Of a stretch of DNA of 64,000 nt, positions 43,290 to 51,769 are shown in pieces (the first letter of the stretch is position 1; every line of letters starts with the position of its first letter). The stretch spans positions 806,001 through 870,000 of the forward strand of contig NZ_CP141588.1 of the NCBI RefSeq assembly GCF_035594035.1, given 5' to 3'. Source of the DNA: Sphingomonas sp. LY54 (GTDB taxonomy: Bacteria; Pseudomonadota; Alphaproteobacteria; Sphingomonadales; Sphingomonadaceae). The notes beneath the pieces are model-generated. The model was not told where the DNA came from. It saw only the letters and a program-made list of their open reading frames with translations, and ran no database searches. The translations under genes and the position numbers were made by a program.

Positions 43290-44015
43290 ATGGCGATCCT
43301 CGATCCCGAGCTGTTGCTGCGCGCTTATTCGATCGGCGTGTTTCCGATGGCCGACGGCCGCGACGCCGACGAGGTGTTCTGGGTCGAGCCGCGCAAGCGC
43401 GCGATCCTGCCGCTCGATTCTTTCCGGATGTCGCGCTCGCTGCGCAAGACGCTGCGCACCGGCCAGTTCACGGTAACCCACGACAAGGCCTTCGCCGCGG
43501 TCGTCCGGCATTGCGCCGAGCGCGAGGAGACCTGGATCAACGCCCAGATCGAGGCCAGCTACAATCGCCTCCACCGGCTCGGCCACGCCCATTCGATCGA
43601 ATGCTGGCAGGACGAGCAATTGGTCGGGGGCCTCTATGGCGTGCGGCTCGGCGCCGCTTTCTTCGGCGAGAGCATGTTCTCGCTGCGCACCGACGCTTCC
43701 AAGGTGGCTTTGGCCTGGCTGGTCGCGCGCTTGAGGGTCGGCGGCTTCCGCCTGCTCGACTGCCAGTTCATGACCGAGCATCTGCGCAGCCTCGGCGCGG
43801 TCGAAATCGACCAGAAGGATTATGTCGCGATGTTGGCTTCGGCCGCAGCGGGCGGCGCCGTCTCGGGCTCGGGAGCGGTCGGCGCCGCTTCGGGCTGCGC
43901 CGCCGGCGCCGAATTCGGAGCGCTCGACCGGCTCTTGGGCGCCGACCCGGCGCGGACCGCCGACGGCGCGGCTTCCGGATGGGTCATCGCGCAGCTCTTG
44001 GGCCAGACGTCGTAG
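43290..44015 (+). CDS. aat: Leucyl/phenylalanyl-tRNA--protein transferase
   Basis: A 241-residue enzyme of the N-end rule pathway that adds Leu or Phe to proteins starting with Lys or Arg. Motifs: LLLRAYSIGVFPMAD, WVEPRKRAILPLDSFRMSRSLRKTLR, ETWINAQIEASYNRLHRLGHAHSIECW, GGLYGVRLGAAFFGESMFS, LDCQFMTEHLRSLGA. The last 60 residues are a low-complexity Ala/Gly tail that overlaps the opposite-strand DUF2155 gene by 196 bases; the conserved enzyme ends near LASAAAGG. Confidence 0.95.
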   Translation: MAILDPELLLRAYSIGVFPMADGRDADEVFWVEPRKRAILPLDSFRMSRSLRKTLRTGQFTVTHDKAFAAVVRHCAEREETWINAQIEASYNRLHRLGHAHSIECWQDEQLVGGLYGVRLGAAFFGESMFSLRTDASKVALAWLVARLRVGGFRLLDCQFMTEHLRSLGAVEIDQKDYVAMLASAAAGGAVSGSGAVGAASGCAAGAEFGALDRLLGADPARTADGAASGWVIAQLLGQTS

Positions 44016-44455
44016 ATGGCGTGCTCGACGACGTTGAGCGACGGCGATTCCTTGTAGACCCAGCCCGAGAATACGCGCTGGAACTGGCCCTGCGGGTTGC
44101 GCACGTCGACCTGGACGAACGCGCCGGTCAGCCGCTGCGCCTCCCACGGCGCGGTCGTCTCGCAGGCGCGCAGGCGGACGATGACGTCCCCGGCGCGCAG
44201 CGCCTGGCCCGGCTTCATCGTCAAATCGCGCGAGATGCCGTTGCGCTTGTTCAAAAGGCCGATCACCGCCACCCGGTCCTTCATCGGCGTCGTGCCCGGC
44301 GCGATCTCGGTGACCGTCTGCGGGATATCGACCGTGTCGGGCTCCGGCTCGGCCTCGGCCTTGGCCTTGCCCTGGTCGGCGGGAAGGTCGTCGCGATTGC
44401 AGCCGGCAAGCGCGGTCATGCCGATCAGGCAGGCGATCATCAATCTGCGCGTCAC
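43820..44455 (-). CDS. DUF2155 lipoprotein
   Basis: A 211-residue lipoprotein (lipobox LAGC, Cys 19). The DUF2155 core at about 60-155 has VAVIGLLNKRNGISRDLTMKPGQ, RLRACETTAPWE, GAFVQVDV and FSGWVYKESPSLNVVEHAIYDVWPKSC. The C-terminal 50 residues are Ala/Pro-rich and antisense to the aat tail. The family is alphaproteobacterial, next to aat and NDUFA12 genes in many genomes; function unknown. The GTG start overlaps the TGA of the upstream Mce gene. Confidence 0.9.
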   Translation of the reverse strand: MTRRLMIACLIGMTALAGCNRDDLPADQGKAKAEAEPEPDTVDIPQTVTEIAPGTTPMKDRVAVIGLLNKRNGISRDLTMKPGQALRAGDVIVRLRACETTAPWEAQRLTGAFVQVDVRNPQGQFQRVFSGWVYKESPSLNVVEHAIYDVWPKSCAMTHPEAAPSAVRAGSAPKSRSSAPNSAPAAQPEAAPTAPEPETAPPAAAEANIAT

Positions 44456-44970
44456 TGGGCCGGTGCCTCTTCCATCGTGCCGAGGCCCTCCGGTTCGGTC
44501 GCGGCGCCCTTGCCGTCGTCGCCGCTGCGATTGATGACCGAACCGATCAGGCCCATCATGTCGACCGAACCCTGCGTATCGAGGATGACGTCGCCGTGCT
44601 TCAACGGCGTTTCGGACCCGCCGGGAAGCAAGGCGATATAGGAGCCGCCGAGCAGCCCTTCGGCCGTGATCGCGGCGCTGCTGTCGGACGGGAGCCGGAC
44701 ATTGCGGTCCAGCGCGAGCGTCAGTTCGGCCTGGTAGCTTTGCGGATCGAGCCGCTGCGCCGCGACCGTGCCGATCTTGAGCCCGGCAACGCGGACGTCG
44801 GTCCCGACCGAAACCCCGCCCGCGGCGGGGAACAGCGCCTTCACCTGGATCGCGTCGGGCATGCCGCCGCCGGTGCGGCCCCAGGCGAAGAGGATGAACC
44901 AGACCGCGAGAAGTACGACCAGCAGGCCGACGACGGCCTCGAGGGCATTATCGCGGAGGAGGCCGCGCAT
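44452..44970 (-). CDS. Single-Mce (MlaD-like) membrane-anchored protein
   Basis: A 172-residue protein: one N-terminal span (AVVGLLVVLLAVWFILFAW) and one Mce domain (VKALFPAAGGVSVGTDVRVAGLKIGTV, then LLGGSYIALLPGG). MlaD forms hexameric rings that carry phospholipids between membranes with MlaE and MlaF, which are not encoded nearby. The start at 44970 gives a proper anchor. It is coupled by a GTGA overlap to DUF2155. Confidence 0.9.
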   Translation of the reverse strand: MRGLLRDNALEAVVGLLVVLLAVWFILFAWGRTGGGMPDAIQVKALFPAAGGVSVGTDVRVAGLKIGTVAAQRLDPQSYQAELTLALDRNVRLPSDSSAAITAEGLLGGSYIALLPGGSETPLKHGDVILDTQGSVDMMGLIGSVINRSGDDGKGAATEPEGLGTMEEAPAQ

Positions 44971-44972
44971 GC

Positions 44973-45353
44973 TTATTCGGGCGTCCAGGCCTGATAGTCG
45001 CCGCTCGCGGCCTGGCGTTGGCCGCCGCGCTCCAGCGCGCCCGACGGGCGGTAGGCTTGCGGAGTTCCGGTGAGGTTGCCGGTGGCGGGCTTCGCGAATT
45101 TGGGGACCGGCGGCAGCGTCTCGTCGGGCAGGCCGTCGATCTGGCGGTGCATCCAGCTGAACCATTCGGGCGGGATGCGGCTGGAATCGTTGGGGCCGTT
45201 ATAGATCACCCAGCGCCGATCGCCCTTCTTCGAGCGAAAATAGACGTTGCCGAGCGAATCGGTGCCCACGCGCTCGCCGTTGCGCCAGCTCCACAGGGAG
45301 GTGCCGATCGTCGCACCATCCCACCACGTGAAAATCTTCTTCATGAGACCCAT
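44973..45353 (-). CDS. NDUFA12-family complex I accessory subunit
   Basis: A 126-residue protein with the NDUFA12 core: FTWWDGATIGTSLWSWRNGERVGTDSLGNVYF, RRWVIYNG, RIPPEWFSWMHRQID. It is a supernumerary subunit of respiratory complex I shared by alphaproteobacteria and mitochondria. The Mce gene starts 2 bases downstream. The tail after about residue 85 is Pro/Gln-rich. Confidence 0.93.
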   Translation of the reverse strand: MGLMKKIFTWWDGATIGTSLWSWRNGERVGTDSLGNVYFRSKKGDRRWVIYNGPNDSSRIPPEWFSWMHRQIDGLPDETLPPVPKFAKPATGNLTGTPQAYRPSGALERGGQRQAASGDYQAWTPE

Positions 45354-45425
45354 GGCGGCTCGCCTACCCTCGAAGGGCCGGGCGGCGCAAGTGTTGAAGA
45401 GCGTGCGAAGCCTGCCGCGGCCGGC

Positions 45426-45920
45426 TCACGGCCTCGGGCCGCCCGTCCAGCTAACGCGCGCACGCTCGTCGATCCCCAGTTCAGCAGCGCGGCCGCCCGG
45501 AATCTCGAGCACGGCCGCGACCGGCTCGCGTACCCCTTCGGGATCGAGCGAATGCGGCACCGTGTTGGCCGCGATGCGCGCGATCGTGCCGTCCGCGCGC
45601 ACGAACAGCATGTCGAGCGGGATCAATGTGTTCTTCATCCAGAAGCTGGCCGGGCGCGGCGGATCGAACGGAAAGACCATGCCGCGGTTTGGCCCGAGCG
45701 ATTCGCGGAACATCAGGCCCTGCGCCTGCTCCTCGGGCGTCCGCGCCACCTCTACCTGGAAGCGATGGACCTTGGCGCCGCTGCGGATCTCGAGCGGGAT
45801 GATCTCGAGCCCGGCCGGCGAGACCGCATCGGACTGCGCGACCGCGGCCTGCGGCTCGGCGCTGCACGCGGCGGCGGCGGTGGCGAGCACCACCGCGATG
45901 ACCATGCGACGAAGGATCAC
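45426..45920 (-). CDS. DUF192 lipoprotein
   Basis: A 164-residue exported protein with a lipobox-like AAAC. The DUF192 core is clear: [50 protein letters not shown], and [16 protein letters not shown]. Function is unknown; a structure-based link to small-molecule binding has been suggested for the family. The GTG at 45920 overlaps the stop of the cold-shock gene; an ATG at 45905 is the alternative. Confidence 0.88.
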   Translation of the reverse strand: MILRRMVIAVVLATAAAACSAEPQAAVAQSDAVSPAGLEIIPLEIRSGAKVHRFQVEVARTPEEQAQGLMFRESLGPNRGMVFPFDPPRPASFWMKNTLIPLDMLFVRADGTIARIAANTVPHSLDPEGVREPVAAVLEIPGGRAAELGIDERARVSWTGGPRP

Positions 45921-46519
45921 CGCGGTTCGACCGCGACCGCCAGCGGCCCCTTGCGCCCGTCCGCGATACGCGCGCGGAGCGGCTGGTCGGGAGTGAGGTC
46001 GGCGAGCCCGCCTTTGCGCACCGTTTCCATGTGGATGAAGATGTCCTCCGAATCGCCTTCCTCGCGGACGAGGAAGCCGTAGCCCTTCAGGCGGTTGAAC
46101 CACTTCACCTTGACTGGCTCGAAATCGCCGGCCTGGTCAAGCAGCGCCGAAGGGTCGACGCGCTCGCCGGACGCGCCTTTGGCCCGGGTCGCCTCGGGGA
46201 CGACGGCATGGGTGAGGTCGATCGAGAGCACCTTGCGCGCCTGGAGGCCGCGCTCCTGCTCGGCCACGAGGCATTCGACGATCGCGCCCTCGGGAAGACT
46301 GCGCCGGTCATGCTCCTTGAGCACGCTGAAATGGACGAGGATGTCGCCTTCGACCTGCTCGCTCACGAGAAAGCCGAAGCCGCGCGTCGCGTCGAACCAC
46401 TTCATGGTGCCGGTGAGCCTCAGCAGCCCGTCCTCTGCAGCATCCACCGGATGCGCAGCCTCGGCGCCCGAAACATCGGCCCTTTGATCCTCTACAAGCA
46501 TGTCCCCACGCGACTTCAT
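45917..46519 (-). CDS. Protein with two cold-shock domains
   Basis: About 200 residues with two RNA-binding cold-shock domains: the first starts [18 protein letters not shown], the second [18 protein letters not shown]. Both keep the RNP1-like aromatic motif (GFGFL, GYGFL) and an RNP2-like strand ([18 protein letters not shown]). It probably binds single-stranded RNA. Double-domain forms are usual in alphaproteobacteria. The start is uncertain: 46519 (MKSRGD) is chosen, 46564 is possible; neither has a clear ribosome site. Confidence 0.85.
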   Translation of the reverse strand: MKSRGDMLVEDQRADVSGAEAAHPVDAAEDGLLRLTGTMKWFDATRGFGFLVSEQVEGDILVHFSVLKEHDRRSLPEGAIVECLVAEQERGLQARKVLSIDLTHAVVPEATRAKGASGERVDPSALLDQAGDFEPVKVKWFNRLKGYGFLVREEGDSEDIFIHMETVRKGGLADLTPDQPLRARIADGRKGPLAVAVEPR

Positions 46520-46597
46520 TAACGGCTGGTCCACTACAAAGCTAAGGTAAGGAGTATCACGCATTCGCCGTGCTTGGGAACCGTTTTACCGTTATTT

Positions 46598-47152
46598 TTA
46601 AGGGATGTCGCAATCCGGGATATCGTCGGGCAACAAGTTAAGTATGGTGCGCGCAACTTCTGGCGAGTGCCCGGCCCTCATCATGGCCCCGAATGCCTTT
46701 TGTCGGACCCCATGGTCCATATTACTTTCGGCGTAGGGCCCAATTCGCTTGCGGCGGGCGAAGCGAAGCGCAGCCGCCATCGCACCATCTTGGACCTGTT
46801 CCCTTGCCTCGGCCGAATCCTCGTCGGCAATGCCCGCCGCGCGCAAAGCTTGGCCGACGCGCCGCGCGCCGTAGCCGCGCCTCTGCAGAGAGCCGGCGCG
46901 GGCGATGGCGAAGGCGGCGTCGTCGACATAGCCGAGGCCCGCCATCCGCTCGACGAGGCTGTCGACGGGGGCTGCGCCCTCCCCGTCCCAGCCGCGCTCC
47001 TTCAGCTTCCTGGCAAGATAGGACTTGAGCTTGGCCCGGCTGGTCGCGTAGCGACCGACATAATGCAGGGCCAGCCGCTGTAACGCCTCGGCGTCGAGCG
47101 GCGGACGGGGCTTTTTTGGTCGATCTGTGGTCACGCGCCATGATTGTGCCAT
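46598..47152 (-). CDS. recX: Regulatory protein RecX
   Basis: A 184-residue helical protein. RecX three-helix repeats are visible: ALHYVGRYATSRAKLKSYLARKLKERGW, then VERMAGLGYVDDAAFAIARAGSLQRRGYGARRVGQALRAAGI, and the final FGAMMRAGHSPEVARTIL. It binds RecA filaments and limits recombinase activity. recA is not in the window. The start MAQSWRVTTD at 47152 is preferred, divergent from the acyl-AMP ligase gene. Confidence 0.88.
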   Translation of the reverse strand: MAQSWRVTTDRPKKPRPPLDAEALQRLALHYVGRYATSRAKLKSYLARKLKERGWDGEGAAPVDSLVERMAGLGYVDDAAFAIARAGSLQRRGYGARRVGQALRAAGIADEDSAEAREQVQDGAMAAALRFARRKRIGPYAESNMDHGVRQKAFGAMMRAGHSPEVARTILNLLPDDIPDCDIP

Positions 47153-47254
47153 AGTCGGGCCAGAATATGAACGCGCCTTGTGCCGTAAGACGGGAGCCGA
47201 ACAGAGAGCGCCCGCGCACGTCCGGCGCCTGAGATAGTAAGGATTGTACCCGCA

Positions 47255-49030
47255 GTGCTCCATCAAGGTGAAGCCACGCTCCGCAAGCCCGCAGCCGACG
47301 ATACCGTCGTGCCGACGCCGACGGAAGATCGCCTGCCACGCCGTTTCTCGGACTTCGCAACCCTCGGCGAGGCGCTGGATTATGCCGCGCGCGGCGAACG
47401 CGGCCTGAATTTCCACGATCCCCGCGGCGTTCTGACCCGCGCCTATTCCTATCAGGAACTGCGTGAGGATTCGCTTGCCGCAGCCTATCGGCTCGTCGCC
47501 CACGGCGTGAAGCCGGGCGACCGCGTGGCGCTGATCGCCGAAACGGGCGCCGACTTCGCCGCCCTCTTCTTCGGCGTCGTCTATGCCGGCGCCTGGCCAG
47601 TGCCGCTGCCGCTGCCAACCTCCTTCGGCGGGCGGGATTCCTATATCGACCAGCTCAGCGTCCAGCTCAAAAGCTCCGATCCGAGCCTGCTCTTCTATCC
47701 GGCCGAACTTACCTCCATGGCGGGTGCCGCCGCCCAGGCGGTCGGTGTCGAAGGGATCGACTGGGAGAGCTTCGCCGAGCGCAGGGCCGTGCCCGTCCCG
47801 CTTCCGCAGGCGGGCACCGACGATATCGCTTATCTCCAATATTCGAGCGGCTCGACCCGCTTCCCGCATGGCGTGGCGGTGACCCACAACGCCTTGCTGA
47901 ACAATCTTGCCGCCCACGCCCACGGGGTGCGGATCGGGGACGATGACCGCGTGATCTCCTGGCTGCCCTGGTATCACGACATGGGCCTCGTTGGCTGTTT
48001 CCTCTCGCCGGTCGCCAACCAGGTCTCGACCGATTATCTGAAGACCGAGGATTTCGCCCGTCGCCCGCTCGCCTGGCTCGATCTCATCAGCCGCAATGCC
48101 GGCACGACGCTCAGCTACTCGCCGACCTTCGGCTATGACATCTGCGCGCGCCGCATCGGCAGCCAAAGCAAGGTTTCGGAGCGCTTCGACCTGTCGCGCT
48201 GGCGCATCGCCGGCAACGGCGCCGACATGATCCGCCCGGACGTGATGCAGGCCTTCGTCGACGCCTTCGCCGAGGCCGGCTTCCAGGCGTCGAGCTTCCT
48301 GCCGAGCTACGGCCTCGCCGAGGCGACTTTGGCAGTCTCGATCATGCCGCCGGGCGAAGGCATCGTCGTCGAGCTGGTCGAGGAGACGCTGCTGTCCGGC
48401 GGCGGCCCCGCCGACCGCGAGCGGCCGCAGCGCTACCGCGCGATCGTCAATTGCGGCAAGCCGGTGCGCGACATGGAAGTCGCGATCCGCGACGACGACG
48501 GCCAGGACCTGCCCGACCGCGCGATCGGCAAGGTCTATGCCCGCGGCCCCTCGATCATGCATTCCTATTTCCGCGACGAGGAGGCGACCAAGGCCTGCCT
48601 CAACGCCGACGGTTGGCTGGACACCGGCGACATGGGCTACATGTCGGGCGGCTACATCTACATCGTCGGCCGCGCCAAGGACATGATCATCATCAACGGC
48701 AAGAATCACTGGCCCCAGGACATCGAGTGGGCGGTCGAGCAACTGCCGGGTTTCAAGGCCGGCGACATCGCCGCTTTCTCGATCACCACGCCCGGCGGCG
48801 AGGAGACCCCGGCGGTGCTGGTCCAGTGCCGTACCTCGGACGCCGAGGAGCGCGGCCGGTTGCGCGACGAGATCCGCGAGCGCGTCCGCGCCATCACCGG
48901 CATGCACTGCGTCGTCGAGCTCGTGCCGCCGCGCACTTTGCCGCGCACCAGCTCGGGCAAATTGTCGCGCGCCAAGGCCCGCAATCTATATCTCTCGGGC
49001 GAGATCCAGCCCTACGATATCGCCGCCTGA
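47255..49030 (+). CDS. Fatty acyl-AMP ligase
   Basis: A 591-residue adenylating enzyme. AMP-binding motifs: YLQYSSGSTRFPHGVAVTHNALLNNL, WLPWYHDMGLVGCFL, FLPSYGLAEATLAVS, GWLDTGDMGYMSGGYIYIVGRAKDMIIINGKN. The motifs YHDMGL and the long early insertion fit fatty acyl-AMP ligases, which pass acyl-adenylates to acyl carrier proteins or synthases rather than to CoA. No ACP or polyketide synthase gene is adjacent. The start is GTG at 47255. Confidence 0.88.
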   Translation: MLHQGEATLRKPAADDTVVPTPTEDRLPRRFSDFATLGEALDYAARGERGLNFHDPRGVLTRAYSYQELREDSLAAAYRLVAHGVKPGDRVALIAETGADFAALFFGVVYAGAWPVPLPLPTSFGGRDSYIDQLSVQLKSSDPSLLFYPAELTSMAGAAAQAVGVEGIDWESFAERRAVPVPLPQAGTDDIAYLQYSSGSTRFPHGVAVTHNALLNNLAAHAHGVRIGDDDRVISWLPWYHDMGLVGCFLSPVANQVSTDYLKTEDFARRPLAWLDLISRNAGTTLSYSPTFGYDICARRIGSQSKVSERFDLSRWRIAGNGADMIRPDVMQAFVDAFAEAGFQASSFLPSYGLAEATLAVSIMPPGEGIVVELVEETLLSGGGPADRERPQRYRAIVNCGKPVRDMEVAIRDDDGQDLPDRAIGKVYARGPSIMHSYFRDEEATKACLNADGWLDTGDMGYMSGGYIYIVGRAKDMIIINGKNHWPQDIEWAVEQLPGFKAGDIAAFSITTPGGEETPAVLVQCRTSDAEERGRLRDEIRERVRAITGMHCVVELVPPRTLPRTSSGKLSRAKARNLYLSGEIQPYDIAA

Positions 49031-49081
49031 GCCTCGCCCCTTGCGCCGCCGAAAAGCGGCGGGTAAGGGGGCGGCGGCTCT

Positions 49082-49157
49082 AGGAGTGTAGCTCAGTTGG
49101 TAGAGCATCGGTCTCCAAAACCGAGGGCCGTGGGTTCGAGTCCCTCCACTCCTGCCA
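49082..49157 (+). tRNA. tRNA-Trp (CCA anticodon)
   Basis: A 76-base tRNA: acceptor arm AGGAGTG/CACTCCT with encoded CCA, D arm GCTCAGTTGGTAGAGC, anticodon loop CTCCAAA (anticodon CCA) and T arm GTGGGTTCGAGTCCCTC. It lies before secE, its standard place in alphaproteobacteria. Confidence 0.97.
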
Positions 49158-49390
49158 TCCCTCCGCCGCAGCGTGACGCCCCGATCCGGGCCAGCGCCGC
49201 GGCGGAGACGCTTTCCCCGCTTGCCAGGATGCGCACAGGCTCTTGCCCGGCGGCGCGTCCGCGCCTAAGTCGGGCGCGGAACCACGGCCCGGCGGCGTCT
49301 CGCCTCCAGGTCCCGAGCGAGGTCAGGCGGCGACGGCGAGAGCCGATGCGCGGCCCTGGCCTCATTGCTGTTGAACGAAGAGGGTGAAGA

Positions 49391-49588
49391 GTGGCCAAGG
49401 TCAGTCCCGGTGAATTTCTACGGCAGGTCCGCGCCGAGACCGCGAAAGTGGTGTGGCCGACCCGCAAGGAAACCATGACCACGGCGATCATGGTGGTGAT
49501 CATGACCACCCTGCTCGGCCTCTTCTTCTTCGGCGTCGATTCGGCGTTCAGCGCGATCGTCAAGGCGCTGCTCGGCCTGCTGAGCTAA
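49391..49588 (+). CDS. secE: Preprotein translocase subunit SecE
   Basis: A 65-residue single-span protein: EFLRQVRAETAKVVWPTRKETMTT is the amphipathic helix and hinge, and the membrane span is IMVVIMTTLLGLFFFGVDSAF. It clamps SecY in the export channel. The start is GTG at 49391 with AGAGG seven bases upstream. nusG follows after 20 bases. Confidence 0.96.
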   Translation: MAKVSPGEFLRQVRAETAKVVWPTRKETMTTAIMVVIMTTLLGLFFFGVDSAFSAIVKALLGLLS

Positions 49589-49608
49589 GCGCAAGGAACC
49601 CAGAATTT

Positions 49609-50148
49609 ATGTCTCGCTGGTACATCATCCACGCTTATTCGGGCTTCGAGAACAAGGTCCGCGACGCCATCGTCACCGAGGCGCAGCGGCTCGGCCTCGA
49701 GCAGCTCGTCGAGGCCGTCGAGGTCCCGACCGAGAAGATCACCGAGGTCCGCCGCGGCAAGAAGGTCACCTCGGACCGCAAATTCTTCCCCGGCTACGTG
49801 CTCGCCAAGCTGGCGATGAACGACGACGTCTACCACCTCGTCAAGAACACGCCCAAGGTCACCGGCTTCCTGGGCTCCTCCGGCAAGCCGCAGCCGATCA
49901 GCGAGGCCGAGGCCGCGCGCATCCTCAACACCAAGGACGAGGCCGCCCAGGCCGCGCCCAAGACCAAGGTCAGCGTCGATTACGAGATCGGCGACCAGGT
50001 CAAGGTGCTGGAAGGCCCGTTCGCGAGCTTCAACGGCATCGTCGAGGAGCTCGATTTCGACCGCGGCCGCGTCAAGGTCGGCGTCTCGATCTTCGGCCGC
50101 GCCACTCCCGTCGAGCTCGAATTCGAGCAGGTGGAATTGTCGAAGTAA
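49609..50148 (+). CDS. nusG: Transcription termination/antitermination factor NusG
   Basis: A 179-residue factor with an NGN domain (RWYIIHAYSGFENKVRDAI, RKFFPGYVLAKLAMND, TGFLGSSGKPQPIS) that binds RNA polymerase and a C-terminal KOW domain (QVKVLEGPFASFNGIVEELD) that contacts Rho or ribosomal S10. It is cotranscribed with secE. In relatives rplK usually follows closely; here a 7.4-kb interval intervenes and a terminator ends the unit. Confidence 0.97.
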   Translation: MSRWYIIHAYSGFENKVRDAIVTEAQRLGLEQLVEAVEVPTEKITEVRRGKKVTSDRKFFPGYVLAKLAMNDDVYHLVKNTPKVTGFLGSSGKPQPISEAEAARILNTKDEAAQAAPKTKVSVDYEIGDQVKVLEGPFASFNGIVEELDFDRGRVKVGVSIFGRATPVELEFEQVELSK

Positions 50149-50194
50149 CGGCCCGCTAAAGGTCGTCATCCCGGCGCAGGCCGGGTCCAGATAC

Positions 50195-50230
50195 AAAGAG
50201 GCCGGTGCGCAAGCGCGGCCTCTTTCTTTT
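50195..50230 (+). terminator. Terminator after nusG
   Basis: AAAGAGGCCG and CGGCCTCTTT pair around an 11-base stretch and are followed by CTTTT. A REP-like element (ATCCCGGCGCAGGCCGGGT) lies just before it, at about 50168-50186. Confidence 0.85.
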
Positions 50231-50309
50231 CAGCAACACCCCCCTCCGCCGCGCACGCTTAACCGCGCTTTTACCATGCGCCTTTACCTATGCCGGCTGG
50301 GGGCGCTGA

Positions 50310-51656
50310 ATGTACGTTGCACTGGATCAACCCTGGTCGATAGACCGGCCCGCGCCGGTGCGCTCGCTGGCGAACTGGCTGCTGTGCTGGGTTTTCCTGC
50401 CCAACGTCGTCTTCGCCTGGGGCTGGGTGGTCGGCGGTCCGGCGCGGTCGGGAGCGGTGCTCGTCACCGCCGCGGTCGGCGTCGTCCTGCACCGCGCGCG
50501 CTTCCCTCTCAAACTTTGCGGGTTCGTGGCGGCGCTTGCTTATGCGGCGCTTTATTATATCGGCAGCGTGTTCAATCTAAGCATCGTTTCGCTGGTCCAT
50601 TCGCTGAAATTCGCCGCCGAGCTCAGCCCGGCCGCATCGTCGGAATATGTCGTGGGCGCTCTCGCGCTCTCGGCCGTCGCCGCGGCCGCGTGGTTCCGGC
50701 TGCGGCGCTCGACCGAACTCGCCGGTGCCGGCTGGATGATCGCCGCGGCCGGTGCCGCCTGCCTGGTCGGGGCGGTCGACGCCCATATGGTCGCGCGCAA
50801 CGGCACCTCGTGGACGCGCATTCCCGAGCCGGGCGCGCCGTTCGGCTCGGCGGTTGCGCGCAGCGGCCTCCTCGCCGCGGCGGACGGCAAGCGGCATATG
50901 GTCGTCGTCATGGTCGAATCGCTCGGGCTTCCGACCGATCCCAAGCTGCGCGACCGGCTCGTCTCGCTGTTCGCGCGGCCGGCGGCGCGCGCGCGCTACG
51001 ATATCGCCATCGGCGACACGCCTTTCTACGGCTCCACCACCAGCGGCGAGATGCGCGAGCTCTGCGGCCGCTGGGCGGATTATGCCGAAATACTGGAAGC
51101 GTCCGATCCGACATGCCTGCCGGCCCGGCTGGCGGCGCGCGGCTACGGCACGCAGGCCTGGCACAGCTTCAACGGCTCCTTCTTCGACCGGTCGCATTGG
51201 TACCCCGGAATCGGGTTCCAGCAGATGCGCTTTGCTCCGGAATTGCTCGCCGGCGGCGCAGCGCCCTGCCCGGGCGTATTCACCGGCGCCTGCGACCGCG
51301 ACGTCCCGCGCCAGATGGCGCTCGCCCTCAAGGAGGCGCGCCGGCCGCAATTCCTCTACTGGCTGACGGTCAATTCGCATTTGCCGGTCATGGCCCACGC
51401 CCGGCTCGGCACCGACGATTGCGACCGCTTCGACCGCGACCTCGGCCGCCAGCTGCCGATGGTCTGCCGCCTGTTCGCGCTCATCGACCAGACCGGCGCG
51501 GCGCTGGAGCAGGAGATCGTCGCCAAGGATTTCCCGCCTGCCGACATCCTGATCGTCGGCGACCATCTGCCGCCTTTCTTCGATCCCCAGCATCGCGGCG
51601 CGTTCGCCGGCGACCGCGTGCCCTGGATCCTGCTCAGGACCCGCGAGCCCGGCTGA
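50310..51656 (+). CDS. Membrane sulfatase/LTA-synthase-like phosphotransferase
   Basis: A 448-residue protein: about four to five membrane spans in the first 160 residues, then a catalytic domain of the alkaline phosphatase superfamily. Motifs: MVVVMVESLGLPTD (metal-binding Glu), DTPFYGSTTSGEMREL with the likely nucleophile Thr, WHSFNGSFFDRSHWYPGIGF, WLTVNSHLP and LIVGDHLPPFF. Relatives transfer phosphoglycerol or phosphoethanolamine to surface glycans. In this Gram-negative the acceptor is unknown. It is first in the accessory interval between nusG and rplK. Confidence 0.8.
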   Translation: MYVALDQPWSIDRPAPVRSLANWLLCWVFLPNVVFAWGWVVGGPARSGAVLVTAAVGVVLHRARFPLKLCGFVAALAYAALYYIGSVFNLSIVSLVHSLKFAAELSPAASSEYVVGALALSAVAAAAWFRLRRSTELAGAGWMIAAAGAACLVGAVDAHMVARNGTSWTRIPEPGAPFGSAVARSGLLAAADGKRHMVVVMVESLGLPTDPKLRDRLVSLFARPAARARYDIAIGDTPFYGSTTSGEMRELCGRWADYAEILEASDPTCLPARLAARGYGTQAWHSFNGSFFDRSHWYPGIGFQQMRFAPELLAGGAAPCPGVFTGACDRDVPRQMALALKEARRPQFLYWLTVNSHLPVMAHARLGTDDCDRFDRDLGRQLPMVCRLFALIDQTGAALEQEIVAKDFPPADILIVGDHLPPFFDPQHRGAFAGDRVPWILLRTREPG

Positions 51657-51687
51657 CGCCGCGGGGCAAAGCCGTCGTCATAGCGCA

Positions 51688-51722
51688 AAAAAGGCCGGGG
51701 CATTGCCGCCCCGGCCCTTTTC
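51688..51722 (+). terminator. Terminator after the sulfatase gene
   Basis: AAAAGGCCGGGGC and GCCCCGGCCCTTTTC form a strong stem around ATTGCC, with A tracts on one side and T tract on the other, so it could act for both strands, including the convergent peptide gene. Confidence 0.85.
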
Positions 51723-51769
51723 GTTCGGCAGTCCCGCGCCGCGGGCGCCGCCCCCCGCCCCGCTCGGGC

